From G963674685 sp964591275 (GTDB taxonomy: Bacteria; Lernaellota; Lernaellaia; JACKCT01), in the NCBI GenBank assembly GCA_964591275.1, contig CAZQAE010000005.1, positions 1 through 64,000 of the forward strand: DNA of 64,000 nt, read 5' to 3'. Below are positions 18,538-26,963 of the stretch, piece by piece. Within the stretch, counting starts at the first letter, position 1, and each line of letters begins with the position of its first letter. A model generated the notes under the pieces. That model had not been told where the DNA came from. It worked only from the letters and a program-made list of their open reading frames with translations, and did no database searches. Both the position numbers and the translations under genes were made by a program.

Positions 18538-19740
18538 ATGGGGCGAAAGTCATGGGACAACGCCAACAAACGGAGCATTCCATTGGCAGCTATCCGCAAT
18601 TTTCTTAGCGAAAAGCGCTATCGCATAATCCGAATCGCTCTTATGACCATCGCGATTTTGTTCGTGTGCGAGATCGCTGCCCGAATTTATTTTTCAAGGC
18701 CCGACATCGTCATTCGGAACTCCGGCAACAACGATCAGGCGATGCAATATCTGCTCGAACAACTGCATCGCTATAAGGGCCAAGGAGAGAGAGTCGTATT
18801 TCTCGGCAGTTCCGTCATGCAGGGCTATATCAACGCATACGACAACCGCACCTTCCCTTCCATGGCCCAAAATATTCTCCGCAAAAAGTACGGATTTAAA
18901 AAACTCAAAACTTTTAATATGGGAGTAGCGGGAAACCACTTCGCCGACAACCTGTGCGTGTTGAATCAGGTCTTGAAAGAAAAGCCTGACGCCATCATGC
19001 ACGCCATCCACTTCAAGCTCTTTTCCACGCACAGAGCCCGACCGATCACGCGGGAAAGCAATATCTACTATCTTCGCGGACACCCCAAGTTTCACAAATA
19101 CTTCAAGCGCTTCAACATCTCTCCAAAAAAATATGTCGCCATTTATCTGGACAAAAAAATTGGAGAACTTTTCAAATTATACGGTCACAAGGACCTGATT
19201 ACGCATCTTGTCACCGGCGCTGAGCACGTCGCCATGGAACAGGTAGACCGCTCCTTTCAGGAGACCTTCGGTTTTCTCAACGAAGAAGCCCTCCTCGCCC
19301 GTATTCATAAGCCCGAGGATCACAACCAGGAATATCTCTGGAAACTTCTCCCCAAACCCCTACTCAAGCAAAACTATGAAATATGCGGCAATTTCAATTT
19401 CACGGACACAAACGACGCATGGCTTAATTTCAGGGACGAAAACAAACTGGCCCGCCAAAATAACCAAACCATCCAATGGTACTTCACGCCGATGAACAGG
19501 GCTTTCGTGGAAGAACGCAATTTTTTCAATTGGAGAACCGTCATACCCGTATATAAGGACAGCGTATATTCCATCGTCCGGCAATACAAACATCAACTTC
19601 TGGATTATTCCTTATCCGTTGACACCGCGAATTTCTCCGATACGGATCACATCACCATGAACGGGCACAAACAGGTGGCTCGGCGCGCGGCCAAAGACAT
19701 CAACAAGTTTCTGAAAAAGAAGCGACGGGGGAGGAGATAA
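18538..19740 (+). CDS. SGNH/GDSL-type hydrolase, membrane-anchored
   Basis: A 400-residue protein with one hydrophobic segment at about 30-48 (signal anchor). The block VVFLGSSVMQGY near residue 91 gives the nucleophile Ser. The C-terminal DTDHITMNGH (Asp368, Asp370, His371) completes the usual Asp-x-x-His pair. It probably acts in the periplasm, perhaps moving or removing acyl groups on a surface glycan together with the MBOAT protein encoded next. ATG 18538 is the longest start; TTG 18583, with CGGAG upstream, is a possible alternative. The stop is three bases before the MBOAT start. Confidence 0.8.
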   Translation: MGRKSWDNANKRSIPLAAIRNFLSEKRYRIIRIALMTIAILFVCEIAARIYFSRPDIVIRNSGNNDQAMQYLLEQLHRYKGQGERVVFLGSSVMQGYINAYDNRTFPSMAQNILRKKYGFKKLKTFNMGVAGNHFADNLCVLNQVLKEKPDAIMHAIHFKLFSTHRARPITRESNIYYLRGHPKFHKYFKRFNISPKKYVAIYLDKKIGELFKLYGHKDLITHLVTGAEHVAMEQVDRSFQETFGFLNEEALLARIHKPEDHNQEYLWKLLPKPLLKQNYEICGNFNFTDTNDAWLNFRDENKLARQNNQTIQWYFTPMNRAFVEERNFFNWRTVIPVYKDSVYSIVRQYKHQLLDYSLSVDTANFSDTDHITMNGHKQVARRAAKDINKFLKKKRRGRR

Positions 19741-19743
19741 GCC

Positions 19744-21096
19744 TTGGAACTCATCTCGTGGGCAATGTCTCTATTCCTTCTCATCGCGCTGCCGGTGTAC
19801 TGGGTACTGCCAAAACAGCGACGCGCGCCCTTCCTGTGCATCGCAGGTTTTTGCTTTTATAGCGTCCTGCAGCCGCAGGGCGGCATTGTCGCATTATTGT
19901 ATTTGTGGATTGTTTTACTGTTCCAGCGACTAATCCTCGCGGCGAAAACCACTCGTGGAAAAAAATGGATTATCCTCCTGGGCGCCATCGTCGCGCTGAC
20001 GCCCATGATTATCTACAAGTACCGATTCTCGATTTTCAGCGGCATTCCCATCGTGAATATTTTCTCGGACCTACCGCTCGTGGTTCCCGTGGGCATCAGT
20101 TACTTCACCTTCCGCGCCGTGCATTTTCTCGTCGAGACGCATCGCGGAAAAATCGGTCACACCTCCGGCATAGACTTCTTTTACTACATCACCTTCATTC
20201 CCACCGTTGTCGCCGGGCCTATTGAACGATTCCCAACTTTCTCAAAACAGCAAAAAAACATCGACAAGTTCGACCCGGAACTTTTCGGCGAGGGAGTGTT
20301 GCGAATCGCCATCGGCCTGGTCAAGAAACTCGTCCTGGCGGATATGTTCTATGGCTTCATCAGCCCATTCATGGCCGCGCCGTCCAATCTGGCTTTAACC
20401 CCCGCTCAGATTTGGCTTTGCCTGCACGGATATTACGCCTATCTGTATATGGATTTCAGCGGTTATTCGGACATCGCCATCGGCATTTCACGCCTCTTCG
20501 GCTTCAGGATCATGGAAAATTTCAACTGGCCCATTTTCGCGCACAACATCCGTGATTTCTGGCGGCGCTGGCATATTTCGCTAACGGGGTGGCTAACCGA
20601 ATACGTCTATTACACGATCGGCGGAAATCGAGCGAAATCGTCAACGAAAAAAACGCGAATCATCGGCCTCGCCGTTATTGCGTCGCTTCTCGTATGGAGC
20701 CTGAGTTCGGCATCGAACCAGTCCGAAATCATCGGGAGCATCATCTTCTTCGGAATCGGCGCAGCGGTTTTCCTGCTGTGGAGTTTTGGACTGTTTTTCA
20801 CGGAAATCAACGCAATGGTCACGATGATGCTCATCGCTTTGTGGCATGGCTCAGTAACGCTGAAACATTTCTTTCTCTGGGGCCTATATCTCGGTCTCGG
20901 CATTGTCGTCTTACGATACTGGCTGCAAATCAAAGCGCGATATTTCCCACGATTCGCCGAGAACCCAACGGTCTGGGGAAGAGTCATCGGCGCGATAATG
21001 ACCATCGAATTTATGAACATCAGTTGGCCGATTTTCCTTTTCGACCAACGCGTGGCCTTTATCATGTACATGAAAATGTTTGGATTGCTTGATTAA
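19744..21096 (+). CDS. MBOAT family O-acyltransferase (AlgI-like)
   Basis: A 450-residue polytopic membrane protein. The TTG start at 19744 follows a strong GGAGGAG. The MBOAT blocks are VPVGISYFTFRAVHFLVE, DFFYYITFIPTVVAGPIER, YLYMDFSGYSDIAIG and DFWRRWHISLTGWL. A histidine in ALWHG near residue 375 is the likely active-site residue. Such proteins acylate exported polysaccharide or glycolipid using lipid- or CoA-borne acyl groups. The SGNH gene precedes it and a DUF5989-like peptide follows, a known association of this family (established knowledge). Confidence 0.9.
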   Translation: MELISWAMSLFLLIALPVYWVLPKQRRAPFLCIAGFCFYSVLQPQGGIVALLYLWIVLLFQRLILAAKTTRGKKWIILLGAIVALTPMIIYKYRFSIFSGIPIVNIFSDLPLVVPVGISYFTFRAVHFLVETHRGKIGHTSGIDFFYYITFIPTVVAGPIERFPTFSKQQKNIDKFDPELFGEGVLRIAIGLVKKLVLADMFYGFISPFMAAPSNLALTPAQIWLCLHGYYAYLYMDFSGYSDIAIGISRLFGFRIMENFNWPIFAHNIRDFWRRWHISLTGWLTEYVYYTIGGNRAKSSTKKTRIIGLAVIASLLVWSLSSASNQSEIIGSIIFFGIGAAVFLLWSFGLFFTEINAMVTMMLIALWHGSVTLKHFFLWGLYLGLGIVVLRYWLQIKARYFPRFAENPTVWGRVIGAIMTIEFMNISWPIFLFDQRVAFIMYMKMFGLLD

Positions 21097-21112
21097 AAGG
21101 AGCTCGCCCAAA

Positions 21113-21226
21113 ATGACAAAATCTTTATTGCAGGAACTGGGTTGGGCGGTCGTCTTTTCCGGCTTGATGCTCCTGTTGCTGTTTTTCGGGAGCAGCGGCA
21201 CGCAATTCATCTACGCCATGTTTTAA
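21113..21226 (+). CDS. Small DUF5989-like membrane peptide
   Basis: A 37-residue product with one long hydrophobic helix (GWAVVFSGLMLLLLFFG) and the ending GTQFIYAMF, which matches the FIYxxF ending of the DUF5989 family as I recall it. An AAGGAG lies upstream of the ATG. DUF5989 genes often sit beside MBOAT, SGNH and carbamoyltransferase genes, as here on the first two counts. The function is unknown; it may be a small subunit of the membrane acyltransferase complex (inference). Confidence 0.72.
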   Translation: MTKSLLQELGWAVVFSGLMLLLLFFGSSGTQFIYAMF

Positions 21227-21275
21227 TCCACGTTCATACGCCGCGTCATCAATGTTATCAGTGCCATCAACGTGA

Positions 21276-22532
21276 TCAATGCTTAAATGAACGCTGCCCG
21301 GTGAACACCATCGTCGCGCCGGCCTCGTTGCAGGCTTCGATGGCCTTATAATCATTGAGCGACCCACCTGGCTGCACGACAGCGCTGACGCCTTCGCACA
21401 GCCCGACATCCAAGCCATCCCTAAAAGGAAAGAACGCATCCGATATCATGATGGAACCCTGCAGCCCCCCGTTGAGTTCGGCGACGTCCTTTTCGATCTG
21501 AGCCGCCCTATCGGGATTTGTAGCGAATAGTTCGTTAAAAGGGATGCCCAGCCGTTCAAAACAGATTCGGTCGGCCAATTTTCGGAAAGCCTTGTCACGG
21601 GCAATCTGCGCCACACCGACGCGGTCCTGCTCACCCGTGCCGATGCCCACCGTCACCAGGCCCTTGACGTAGATCACCGAGTTACTGGTGATTCCCGACT
21701 CAACGAGCCAGCCGAAAACCATATCCTCGTACTCTGCTTTGGTAGGCGTTCGTTTGATTTTATAAACCTGACCCTTATGTTCGGTCTCGGCGAGTTTGAA
21801 ATCCTCCGGGCGGCGGGCCTGCGGCTGAAAAGACCACTGAGCAACGATGCCGCCGTCAATCAGGCTCTTGAAATCGACGACGCGTTGCGCGACAAACTCA
21901 TGCAATTTATCTATCCGTCCGATTCTCAGGACACGCAGATTAGCCCGTTTTGCCAGGACATCCAGCGCGCCTTCTCCATAATCCGGCGCCACGACGACCT
22001 CAGCATAACGTTTTCCGATTTCGACGGCGGTCTCTTTATCAACAGTGCAGTTGAATGCAATGGCACCACCGAAAGCCGCGACGCGGTCAGCCCTGTCCGC
22101 CTTGACATAGGCTTCAGCGGGCGTCGACCCGATGGCCACGCCCGACGGGTTATTATGCTTCATAATGGCCACGCATGGCCTGCCCGGAAAATAGCGAAGG
22201 ATCCCCAGCGCGTTGTCAGCATCCGTCAGGTTGGTTTTGCCCGGATGTTTACCCGATTGTAGAAGCTCAAGATCGGAAACAAGCCATCGTCCGGCCTGGA
22301 TCAATTCGGTTTCGCCCAATGAGAGGTTGCCGTTGACAAGACGAAAAAGCACCGCTTCCTGGCCCGGGTTTTCCCCGTAACGCAGTCCTTTTCTTACGCC
22401 ATCGACCGTCCAGGAAACTTTTTCGTAAAAGAGCGTCTGCTCTTGGTCGCCCTCCCCGAAAGCGATGCGCATTTTTTCGGGGAAATGATCTTCCATGATC
22501 GTTCGATAGGCTTTTTTCAAGTCCTCAGGCAT
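21276..22532 (-). CDS. purH: AICAR transformylase (stand-alone PurH C-terminal half)
   Basis: A 418-residue protein corresponding to the formyltransferase half of PurH, which adds the last carbon of the purine ring (AICAR to FAICAR) from 10-formyl-THF. Family blocks are GLRYGENPGQEA, VAIMKHNNPSG with the catalytic Lys-His, and ISDAFFPFRDGLD. It starts 17 bases after the IMP cyclohydrolase gene, so the two halves are separate but co-expressed. Bifunctional PurH carries both domains in one chain of about 520 residues; here the transformylase is larger than usual for a domain. Confidence 0.88.
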   Translation of the reverse strand: MPEDLKKAYRTIMEDHFPEKMRIAFGEGDQEQTLFYEKVSWTVDGVRKGLRYGENPGQEAVLFRLVNGNLSLGETELIQAGRWLVSDLELLQSGKHPGKTNLTDADNALGILRYFPGRPCVAIMKHNNPSGVAIGSTPAEAYVKADRADRVAAFGGAIAFNCTVDKETAVEIGKRYAEVVVAPDYGEGALDVLAKRANLRVLRIGRIDKLHEFVAQRVVDFKSLIDGGIVAQWSFQPQARRPEDFKLAETEHKGQVYKIKRTPTKAEYEDMVFGWLVESGITSNSVIYVKGLVTVGIGTGEQDRVGVAQIARDKAFRKLADRICFERLGIPFNELFATNPDRAAQIEKDVAELNGGLQGSIMISDAFFPFRDGLDVGLCEGVSAVVQPGGSLNDYKAIEACNEAGATMVFTGQRSFKH

Positions 22533-22549
22533 TTTTTTCCGTCCTTGTT

Positions 22550-23230
22550 TTATTTCATTAAATTATAGCACGACTGAACATCGCCGCTCGAACGCTTGTT
22601 CAAAAAGCCAGATATCACCGTATCGTAACGGGCCGTGTGATCGAAGGCCTTTTTCGCCAAATCGAAACGCAAGTCAAGACCAAGACATCCCTCACTTTTT
22701 TCCATCGCATCAAGAATACGCGAATAGTCGACAGGATCCGTCACGCTGGCGACGCGAATAAAATTCTTCGCCGAAGCGCGCAACATGCACGGCCCCCCAA
22801 TATCGATATTGGCCCGCGCCTCCTCCACGGTCACCGTCTCGACAGAGGTAACCTGCTCAAAAGGATAGAGGTTCACAACAACCATATCGATGGATGCCGC
22901 GTCGGTGCGCCGCAAGTCGTCTTGATGTGCGTCGTTATAGGTCTCAGTCAAAAGGCCGAGGTAAATTTTGAAATCCAGGGTTTTCACAAGCCCGCCCTGC
23001 GTCTCGGGTTGACCGGTATAATCGCTGACCTGCACAAGGTTAGGACTGCCTTTGCCCAGGATGGATTCGATTTTCACAAAGGTTCCACCGGTGGAAAGGA
23101 TTTTGACCTCAGGATTGATGCGAAGCAGTCCCGGCACCAGTGCTTCCAGTCCGCTTTTGTCGAAAACGGAAATCAGCACGGTTTTGATTTTTACAAGCTC
23201 GTCTATTTCCTTGACTACGTTTCCCGGCAT
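22550..23230 (-). CDS. purH: IMP cyclohydrolase (stand-alone PurH N-terminal half)
   Basis: A 226-residue cyclohydrolase that closes the second ring of IMP. It begins with the MGS-like fold: SVFDKSGL near residue 22, LSTGGTF near residue 45 and VSDYTG near residue 66. The motif after QGGLVK reads TLDFKIYLGLL where bifunctional PurH usually has a TLHPKIHGG-type block, so the family variant differs in the substrate pocket. IDIGGPCMLRASAKN is normal. It lies between purN and the transformylase gene on the same strand. Confidence 0.85.
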   Translation of the reverse strand: MPGNVVKEIDELVKIKTVLISVFDKSGLEALVPGLLRINPEVKILSTGGTFVKIESILGKGSPNLVQVSDYTGQPETQGGLVKTLDFKIYLGLLTETYNDAHQDDLRRTDAASIDMVVVNLYPFEQVTSVETVTVEEARANIDIGGPCMLRASAKNFIRVASVTDPVDYSRILDAMEKSEGCLGLDLRFDLAKKAFDHTARYDTVISGFLNKRSSGDVQSCYNLMK

Positions 23231-23257
23231 GAATGCTCTCCCATGATAATGGTGTTT

Positions 23258-24163
23258 TTACTCGATGAGCTGATCGATGATCGCTCCTTCCGGCACGGCG
23301 CGGTCGTCAAAATAGACCAAACCCTTTTCGTCAAAGCCGTATCGCCCCTGCGCTAATAGCTCCAGCGCTTTGGGAAATATCACCCAGTCGCCTTCTTTTT
23401 TGAGAATTTCCTGATGCTCCTTAGCGACCTTTTGCAGTTCCACTTTGTTGCCTAGATCCAAATCATCCGACTTTTCGACCAGCACCGGCGCGGAGATCAT
23501 CAAGATTTCGCCATTGTCCACAATTTCCCGAACGAGATGAACCGTGGAATGCAAAAAAGGCTCACCATTTTTGATGGCCAGCGCAACCGCCTGATCGCCG
23601 GTGTAGAGCCTTTTCCCTTCAGCCATTACCCGCAAATCCGCCGGATGGACATTGATCATACGACCCGCATAACGCTGGAGAAGGGACCCCGTCACGATGC
23701 TCATGTACCCGGCCATTGCCACCACGTCGATATTAAAAGCTTCGATCATCTCAACCGTTTTTATGTCAAACTCGCTCCGAAGACTCATATCCCGCTTGTC
23801 GGCGCAACCGTGCCCGCGATAAAAATCCATGAGGTCGTTTTCAACAACACTGATGTCGTATTGCCTGCCGATCTTTGCCGCATTGCTTTGCTTGTTATCC
23901 GTAAACACGACAACGACTTCGTATGGCGATTTCCCGGTGGTGGATTTGAGCTTTTGCTGATGCTTGATAATCTTTATGAGATTTGTGCCCGAACCGGACA
24001 TGAATCCGGCCACACGCATCACCTGGCCGGGCTTGGGATGATAAATTGGAACGACAGACAACTTGATATCCCTTTTTGGTCTGTTGACGGACTGCATCGC
24101 GCAGAACCATAGCTTCTTGGCGGACATTATCAAATTGTGACTCGCCAGTAAAGAGACGCGCAT
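23258..24163 (-). CDS. purN: Glycinamide ribonucleotide formyltransferase-like protein
   Basis: A 301-residue formyltransferase. The PurN core begins near residue 49 with RVAGFMSGSGTNLIKI and continues through VVVFTDNKQSNAAK, and MINVHPADL, which carries the catalytic His. The product is formyl-GAR in purine synthesis. About 48 residues precede the core, an unusual extension; the true start could be the Met at residue 13, 23 or 49. It is 27 bases upstream of the IMP cyclohydrolase gene, forming a small purine operon of three genes. Confidence 0.8.
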   Translation of the reverse strand: MRVSLLASHNLIMSAKKLWFCAMQSVNRPKRDIKLSVVPIYHPKPGQVMRVAGFMSGSGTNLIKIIKHQQKLKSTTGKSPYEVVVVFTDNKQSNAAKIGRQYDISVVENDLMDFYRGHGCADKRDMSLRSEFDIKTVEMIEAFNIDVVAMAGYMSIVTGSLLQRYAGRMINVHPADLRVMAEGKRLYTGDQAVALAIKNGEPFLHSTVHLVREIVDNGEILMISAPVLVEKSDDLDLGNKVELQKVAKEHQEILKKEGDWVIFPKALELLAQGRYGFDEKGLVYFDDRAVPEGAIIDQLIE

Positions 24164-24256
24164 TTCCCCCTTGGCTGGATTTTTCAGGCCAAGGCGCTAT
24201 TATACTGTCGACGAATCAAAGGATTGGCCCTGATTCCACGACGGAGGCTACTAACG

Positions 24257-24919
24257 GTGCGCACCGCAAAACAACTAAACGTCCTATGCATGGTTTTTGT
24301 TTTTACTTTAGTTTTGTTTTTTGCATTCGCTTGCGAGCGCGAGGGGACGCAGGAAGCAGAAAGAACCGATGAAGGTGGACCGTCTCAGGGTGCCTGGACA
24401 ATCGACGAGCAATCTGATGACGATAATGATGGGGGCCAGACGCCGGGGGATTACGGCGCCGATATCGGATCAGGCTCAATGGACCCCGCAAATCCCATCT
24501 CCATCGGCTGCAATCCGAGCAATCTCGACGCCGTGGAGTTGGCTCTGGCCGACACGGTAGGCCTGATCGATCTTCACACGGGGCGCGAAATTGAAACTGG
24601 CGACGACAATCCGATGGAATCCGTTTTGGCGGCTTGCGCGGAAAGTCTGCTATCGGGAGCGCTGGCCTGCGCCGTCAGCACTCAGAACAATTCTGAATTA
24701 GTTGTTTGCCTGGAAAACGCCAGGGATAAGGCTGTCCATTGCGGCTATGAACCGGCTGATGTTTTCGATTCCCGATCTTTGGCCGCAGACATCCAAAAAA
24801 TGAGGACCAGGCCGCAATCGTTGGCCTGCCTGAAGGCGATTCAGGCCGAATCAACGTGCGCCGATTTCAACTGCCTGATGGGGATGAAAAACAAAATCGA
24901 AGATTGCCTGATTCGATAA
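24257..24919 (+). CDS. Hypothetical Cys-rich lipoprotein
   Basis: A 220-residue protein. GTG 24257 is preferred because GGAGG lies nine bases upstream; a TTG at 24224 would extend it without a good site. A hydrophobic signal ends in a lipobox-like FAFAC. A 60-residue Asp/Gly/Glu/Ser-rich low-complexity linker follows, then a small domain with regularly placed cysteines (eight of them in the last 130 residues), probably disulphide-bonded at the cell surface. No known family is recognised. It is transcribed towards the fmdB-like gene. Confidence 0.7.
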   Translation: MRTAKQLNVLCMVFVFTLVLFFAFACEREGTQEAERTDEGGPSQGAWTIDEQSDDDNDGGQTPGDYGADIGSGSMDPANPISIGCNPSNLDAVELALADTVGLIDLHTGREIETGDDNPMESVLAACAESLLSGALACAVSTQNNSELVVCLENARDKAVHCGYEPADVFDSRSLAADIQKMRTRPQSLACLKAIQAESTCADFNCLMGMKNKIEDCLIR

Positions 24920-24934
24920 TGTCAAAAAACTAAA

Positions 24935-24968
24935 ACGGGGGCGAATCCAAAGATTCACTCCCGTTTTT
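24935..24968. terminator. Bidirectional rho-independent terminator
   Basis: Stem arms at 24935-24947 and 24952-24964 pair over thirteen positions with one G-U pair and one mismatch around a CAAA loop. A run of five T follows on the plus strand, and an A-rich stretch precedes the stem, so it also works for the minus strand. It separates the convergent lipoprotein and fmdB-like genes. Confidence 0.75.
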
Positions 24969-24983
24969 ATTCATATTTCGCGA

Positions 24984-25328
24984 CTACAGGCTAATAACCT
25001 CTCGTTTCTTTTTTTCTTCGCCTTTTGCCTTCTCATCCGCTTTGGCGGCTGCCTCATAGGGACAAACGCCGCCCGGCGGTCCCTGGGGCTGCATCGATTG
25101 CGACTGCGGAACAAATTGCACATTCCCCATGCTTTTCATTTCGTTCATCATTTCAGTCTGCGTGCGCTTGACGTGTCCAGCCGCCTTGGAAATGAGCTTG
25201 GTCAATTTTTTTGATCCGCACCGTTTGCATTTCTTCTTGCCGAAAAACAGGCGCGGCGGCTCAAACATTTTTTCCATGAAGCTTGAGACCTCACCGCATT
25301 TTTCGCAGCGATACTCGTATAGCGGCAT
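24984..25328 (-). CDS. FmdB-family zinc ribbon protein
   Basis: A 114-residue protein with the family opening MPLYEYRCEKCG. Cysteine pairs at 8/11 and 34/37 form a zinc ribbon. A Lys/Glu/Ala-rich tail follows. FmdB proteins are named as putative regulators, but the biochemical role is unknown. It follows dapF by about 40 bases and ends just before the shared terminator. Confidence 0.85.
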   Translation of the reverse strand: MPLYEYRCEKCGEVSSFMEKMFEPPRLFFGKKKCKRCGSKKLTKLISKAAGHVKRTQTEMMNEMKSMGNVQFVPQSQSMQPQGPPGGVCPYEAAAKADEKAKGEEKKKREVISL

Positions 25329-25368
25329 TTTAGCCTCCGGTTTTCAATCGTCTCCGGCGATGATTATA

Positions 25369-26196
25369 TCAATCTTTAATGGCTTCGTCTTTTAAAACAC
25401 CGTCATATATCCAGTGCACGGCGCCTTCCAGCCAGGCATCGCCGGCCAGCGGAGAGTTTTGGGGAAAATCAACAGTCAATTTTTCCCGCGAGCGCACTGT
25501 CAGCGCAACCGGCGCGAGAGCAACGCCATTTTCGGCCAGACACAGCGCGGCGGCCACGCAACCCGTTCCGCAAGCGAGCGTTTCATCTTCCACCCCTCGC
25601 TCAAAAGTCCGAATCAACAGTTCATGTTCATTGACCTTCTCAACGAAATTCGCGTTGACTCCCTCAGGAGCAAACTGTTTCGCGTGGCGAATGAAAGCCC
25701 CAAGCTCAGACACATTCACCGCCTTCACATCCTTGCAAATCACAACGGCGTGGGGAACTCCGGTGTTGAGAAAAAATCCACCGATCATCCGGTCAGGAGC
25801 ACGCAATTCAAATTTTCGATAACCGTAAGCTTTCGTCAGCAATACCTTGACGATCCCCTCACCGCTTATATTCGCATTGATCCGACCGGCTTTGGTCATA
25901 AAACTCATGGAATTTTTGGCGATGCCTTTTTCAAATGCAAAGCGGGCCGCGCATCGCGCGCCGTTGCCGCACATTTCGGTTTCGCCGCCGTCCGAATTGA
26001 AAAAGTTCCAGGCGAAATCCAGTTCGGAATGATGGCGAATGAAAATCACGCCGTCGGCGCCTACGGACACAGCGCGCCGGCATACGCGCCGAACAAACCC
26101 CGGCATTGCTTCTTCAGGCAGAGCGCCGCTACGATTGTCAACAATAATAAAATCGTTTCCCGTCCCCGAGAGTTTTGAAAATGCAATAGGATTCAT
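25369..26196 (-). CDS. dapF: Diaminopimelate epimerase
   Basis: A 275-residue PLP-independent racemase converting LL- to meso-diaminopimelate for lysine and peptidoglycan. The two catalytic cysteines are visible: Cys76 in EMCGNGARC and Cys209 in ETLACGTG. The N-terminal SGTGNDF block is canonical. It lies between phaR and the FmdB gene with gaps of about 50 and 40 bases, so it may share the phaR promoter. Confidence 0.95.
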   Translation of the reverse strand: MNPIAFSKLSGTGNDFIIVDNRSGALPEEAMPGFVRRVCRRAVSVGADGVIFIRHHSELDFAWNFFNSDGGETEMCGNGARCAARFAFEKGIAKNSMSFMTKAGRINANISGEGIVKVLLTKAYGYRKFELRAPDRMIGGFFLNTGVPHAVVICKDVKAVNVSELGAFIRHAKQFAPEGVNANFVEKVNEHELLIRTFERGVEDETLACGTGCVAAALCLAENGVALAPVALTVRSREKLTVDFPQNSPLAGDAWLEGAVHWIYDGVLKDEAIKD

Positions 26197-26246
26197 AGTG
26201 TATTAAAGCTCACAAGGAAAATCCGGACTGCGTGGTCGAAAGCCAT

Positions 26247-26825
26247 TTACTTTTTGCTTTTCTTCCGGGCATAAACTTTTTCCAGCATCTCAATTTCCGC
26301 CTCCAGGGCGCTGACTCTGTCCTGCAAATTCGCCAGAGGCCTGAGGCTGTCAATGAAGCGCGCGACATTGTCTTCAACATGCTTTGCGATTTCCGTCATG
26401 CTCTTTTGGCTTTGCCCGTACAGCTCCTTGACGATGTGTTTTCTGTCCTCTTCTTTTAATTTACCCCTGTTGACAAGTCGATCCACGGCCTTTTCGACTT
26501 CGACCTTCGCCTGCATAAGCGAATTGGCCCCCGGCGAAATGAAGCGATCTACAACGTCTTGAATGCTGTCGGATCCTGATCGGATGATTTTTTTCAGGGC
26601 AGATAGAGGAAGGATGGATTTGTCCTTTTTTTCTTCCTCGAAAATAATCTGGGCCAGCGTCATAGCCGTCAAATCTTTTTTAGACTTGTTGTCAACGACC
26701 TTGAGATCCTGCCCCTCTTTGATCATCCAGGCAATATCGTCGAGGGTCACGTATTGGCTGTCGTACGTATCGTAGAGTTTTCGATTTTGATAGCGCCTGA
26801 TTACTCTGAGCTTGTCATCCGTCAC
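26247..26825 (-). CDS. phaR: Polyhydroxyalkanoate synthesis regulator PhaR
   Basis: A 192-residue protein. The N-terminal domain carries the signature VIRRYQNRKLYDT and YVTLDDIAWMIKEG of the PHB/PHA accumulation regulator DNA-binding family. The rest is a long coiled coil (about 95-190), and the sequence ends in Arg/Lys. PhaR binds polymer granules and represses phasin genes in known species. No PHA synthase or phasin gene is in this window. The start is GTG at 26825. Confidence 0.88.
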   Translation of the reverse strand: MTDDKLRVIRRYQNRKLYDTYDSQYVTLDDIAWMIKEGQDLKVVDNKSKKDLTAMTLAQIIFEEEKKDKSILPLSALKKIIRSGSDSIQDVVDRFISPGANSLMQAKVEVEKAVDRLVNRGKLKEEDRKHIVKELYGQSQKSMTEIAKHVEDNVARFIDSLRPLANLQDRVSALEAEIEMLEKVYARKKSKK

Positions 26826-26863
26826 GAGCCAACCTTTCTTGCTTCATGCCTTTCCGACGCGCA

Positions 26864-26891
26864 ATTATCACCCCTGATGATAGTTCGTCAA
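26864..26891 (-). promoter_or_regulatory. Promoter of phaR
   Basis: Read on the minus strand, TTGACG (26891-26886) and GATAAT (26869-26864) stand 16 bases apart. Each matches five of six consensus bases. Predicted transcription begins about 30 bases before the GTG of phaR, and phaR-dapF-fmdB may follow from it. Confidence 0.55.
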
Positions 26892-26963
26892 CTTTTATGG
26901 GAGACTGGTCGCCGCGAGACTGGCCAAAGAAAATAAATGGCCGCAATTTTCAACTTTGCCAGG

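Noticed and set aside
24171..24206. Promoter TTGGCT...TATTAT before the Cys-rich lipoprotein gene
   Set aside because: The spacer of about 21 bases is too long for sigma-70; I could not place a better pair.
26899..26960. Hairpin-like repeat of GACTGG and GGCCA between the giant gene and phaR
   Set aside because: The stem is short with an AT-rich loop and no T-run, so I do not call a terminator.
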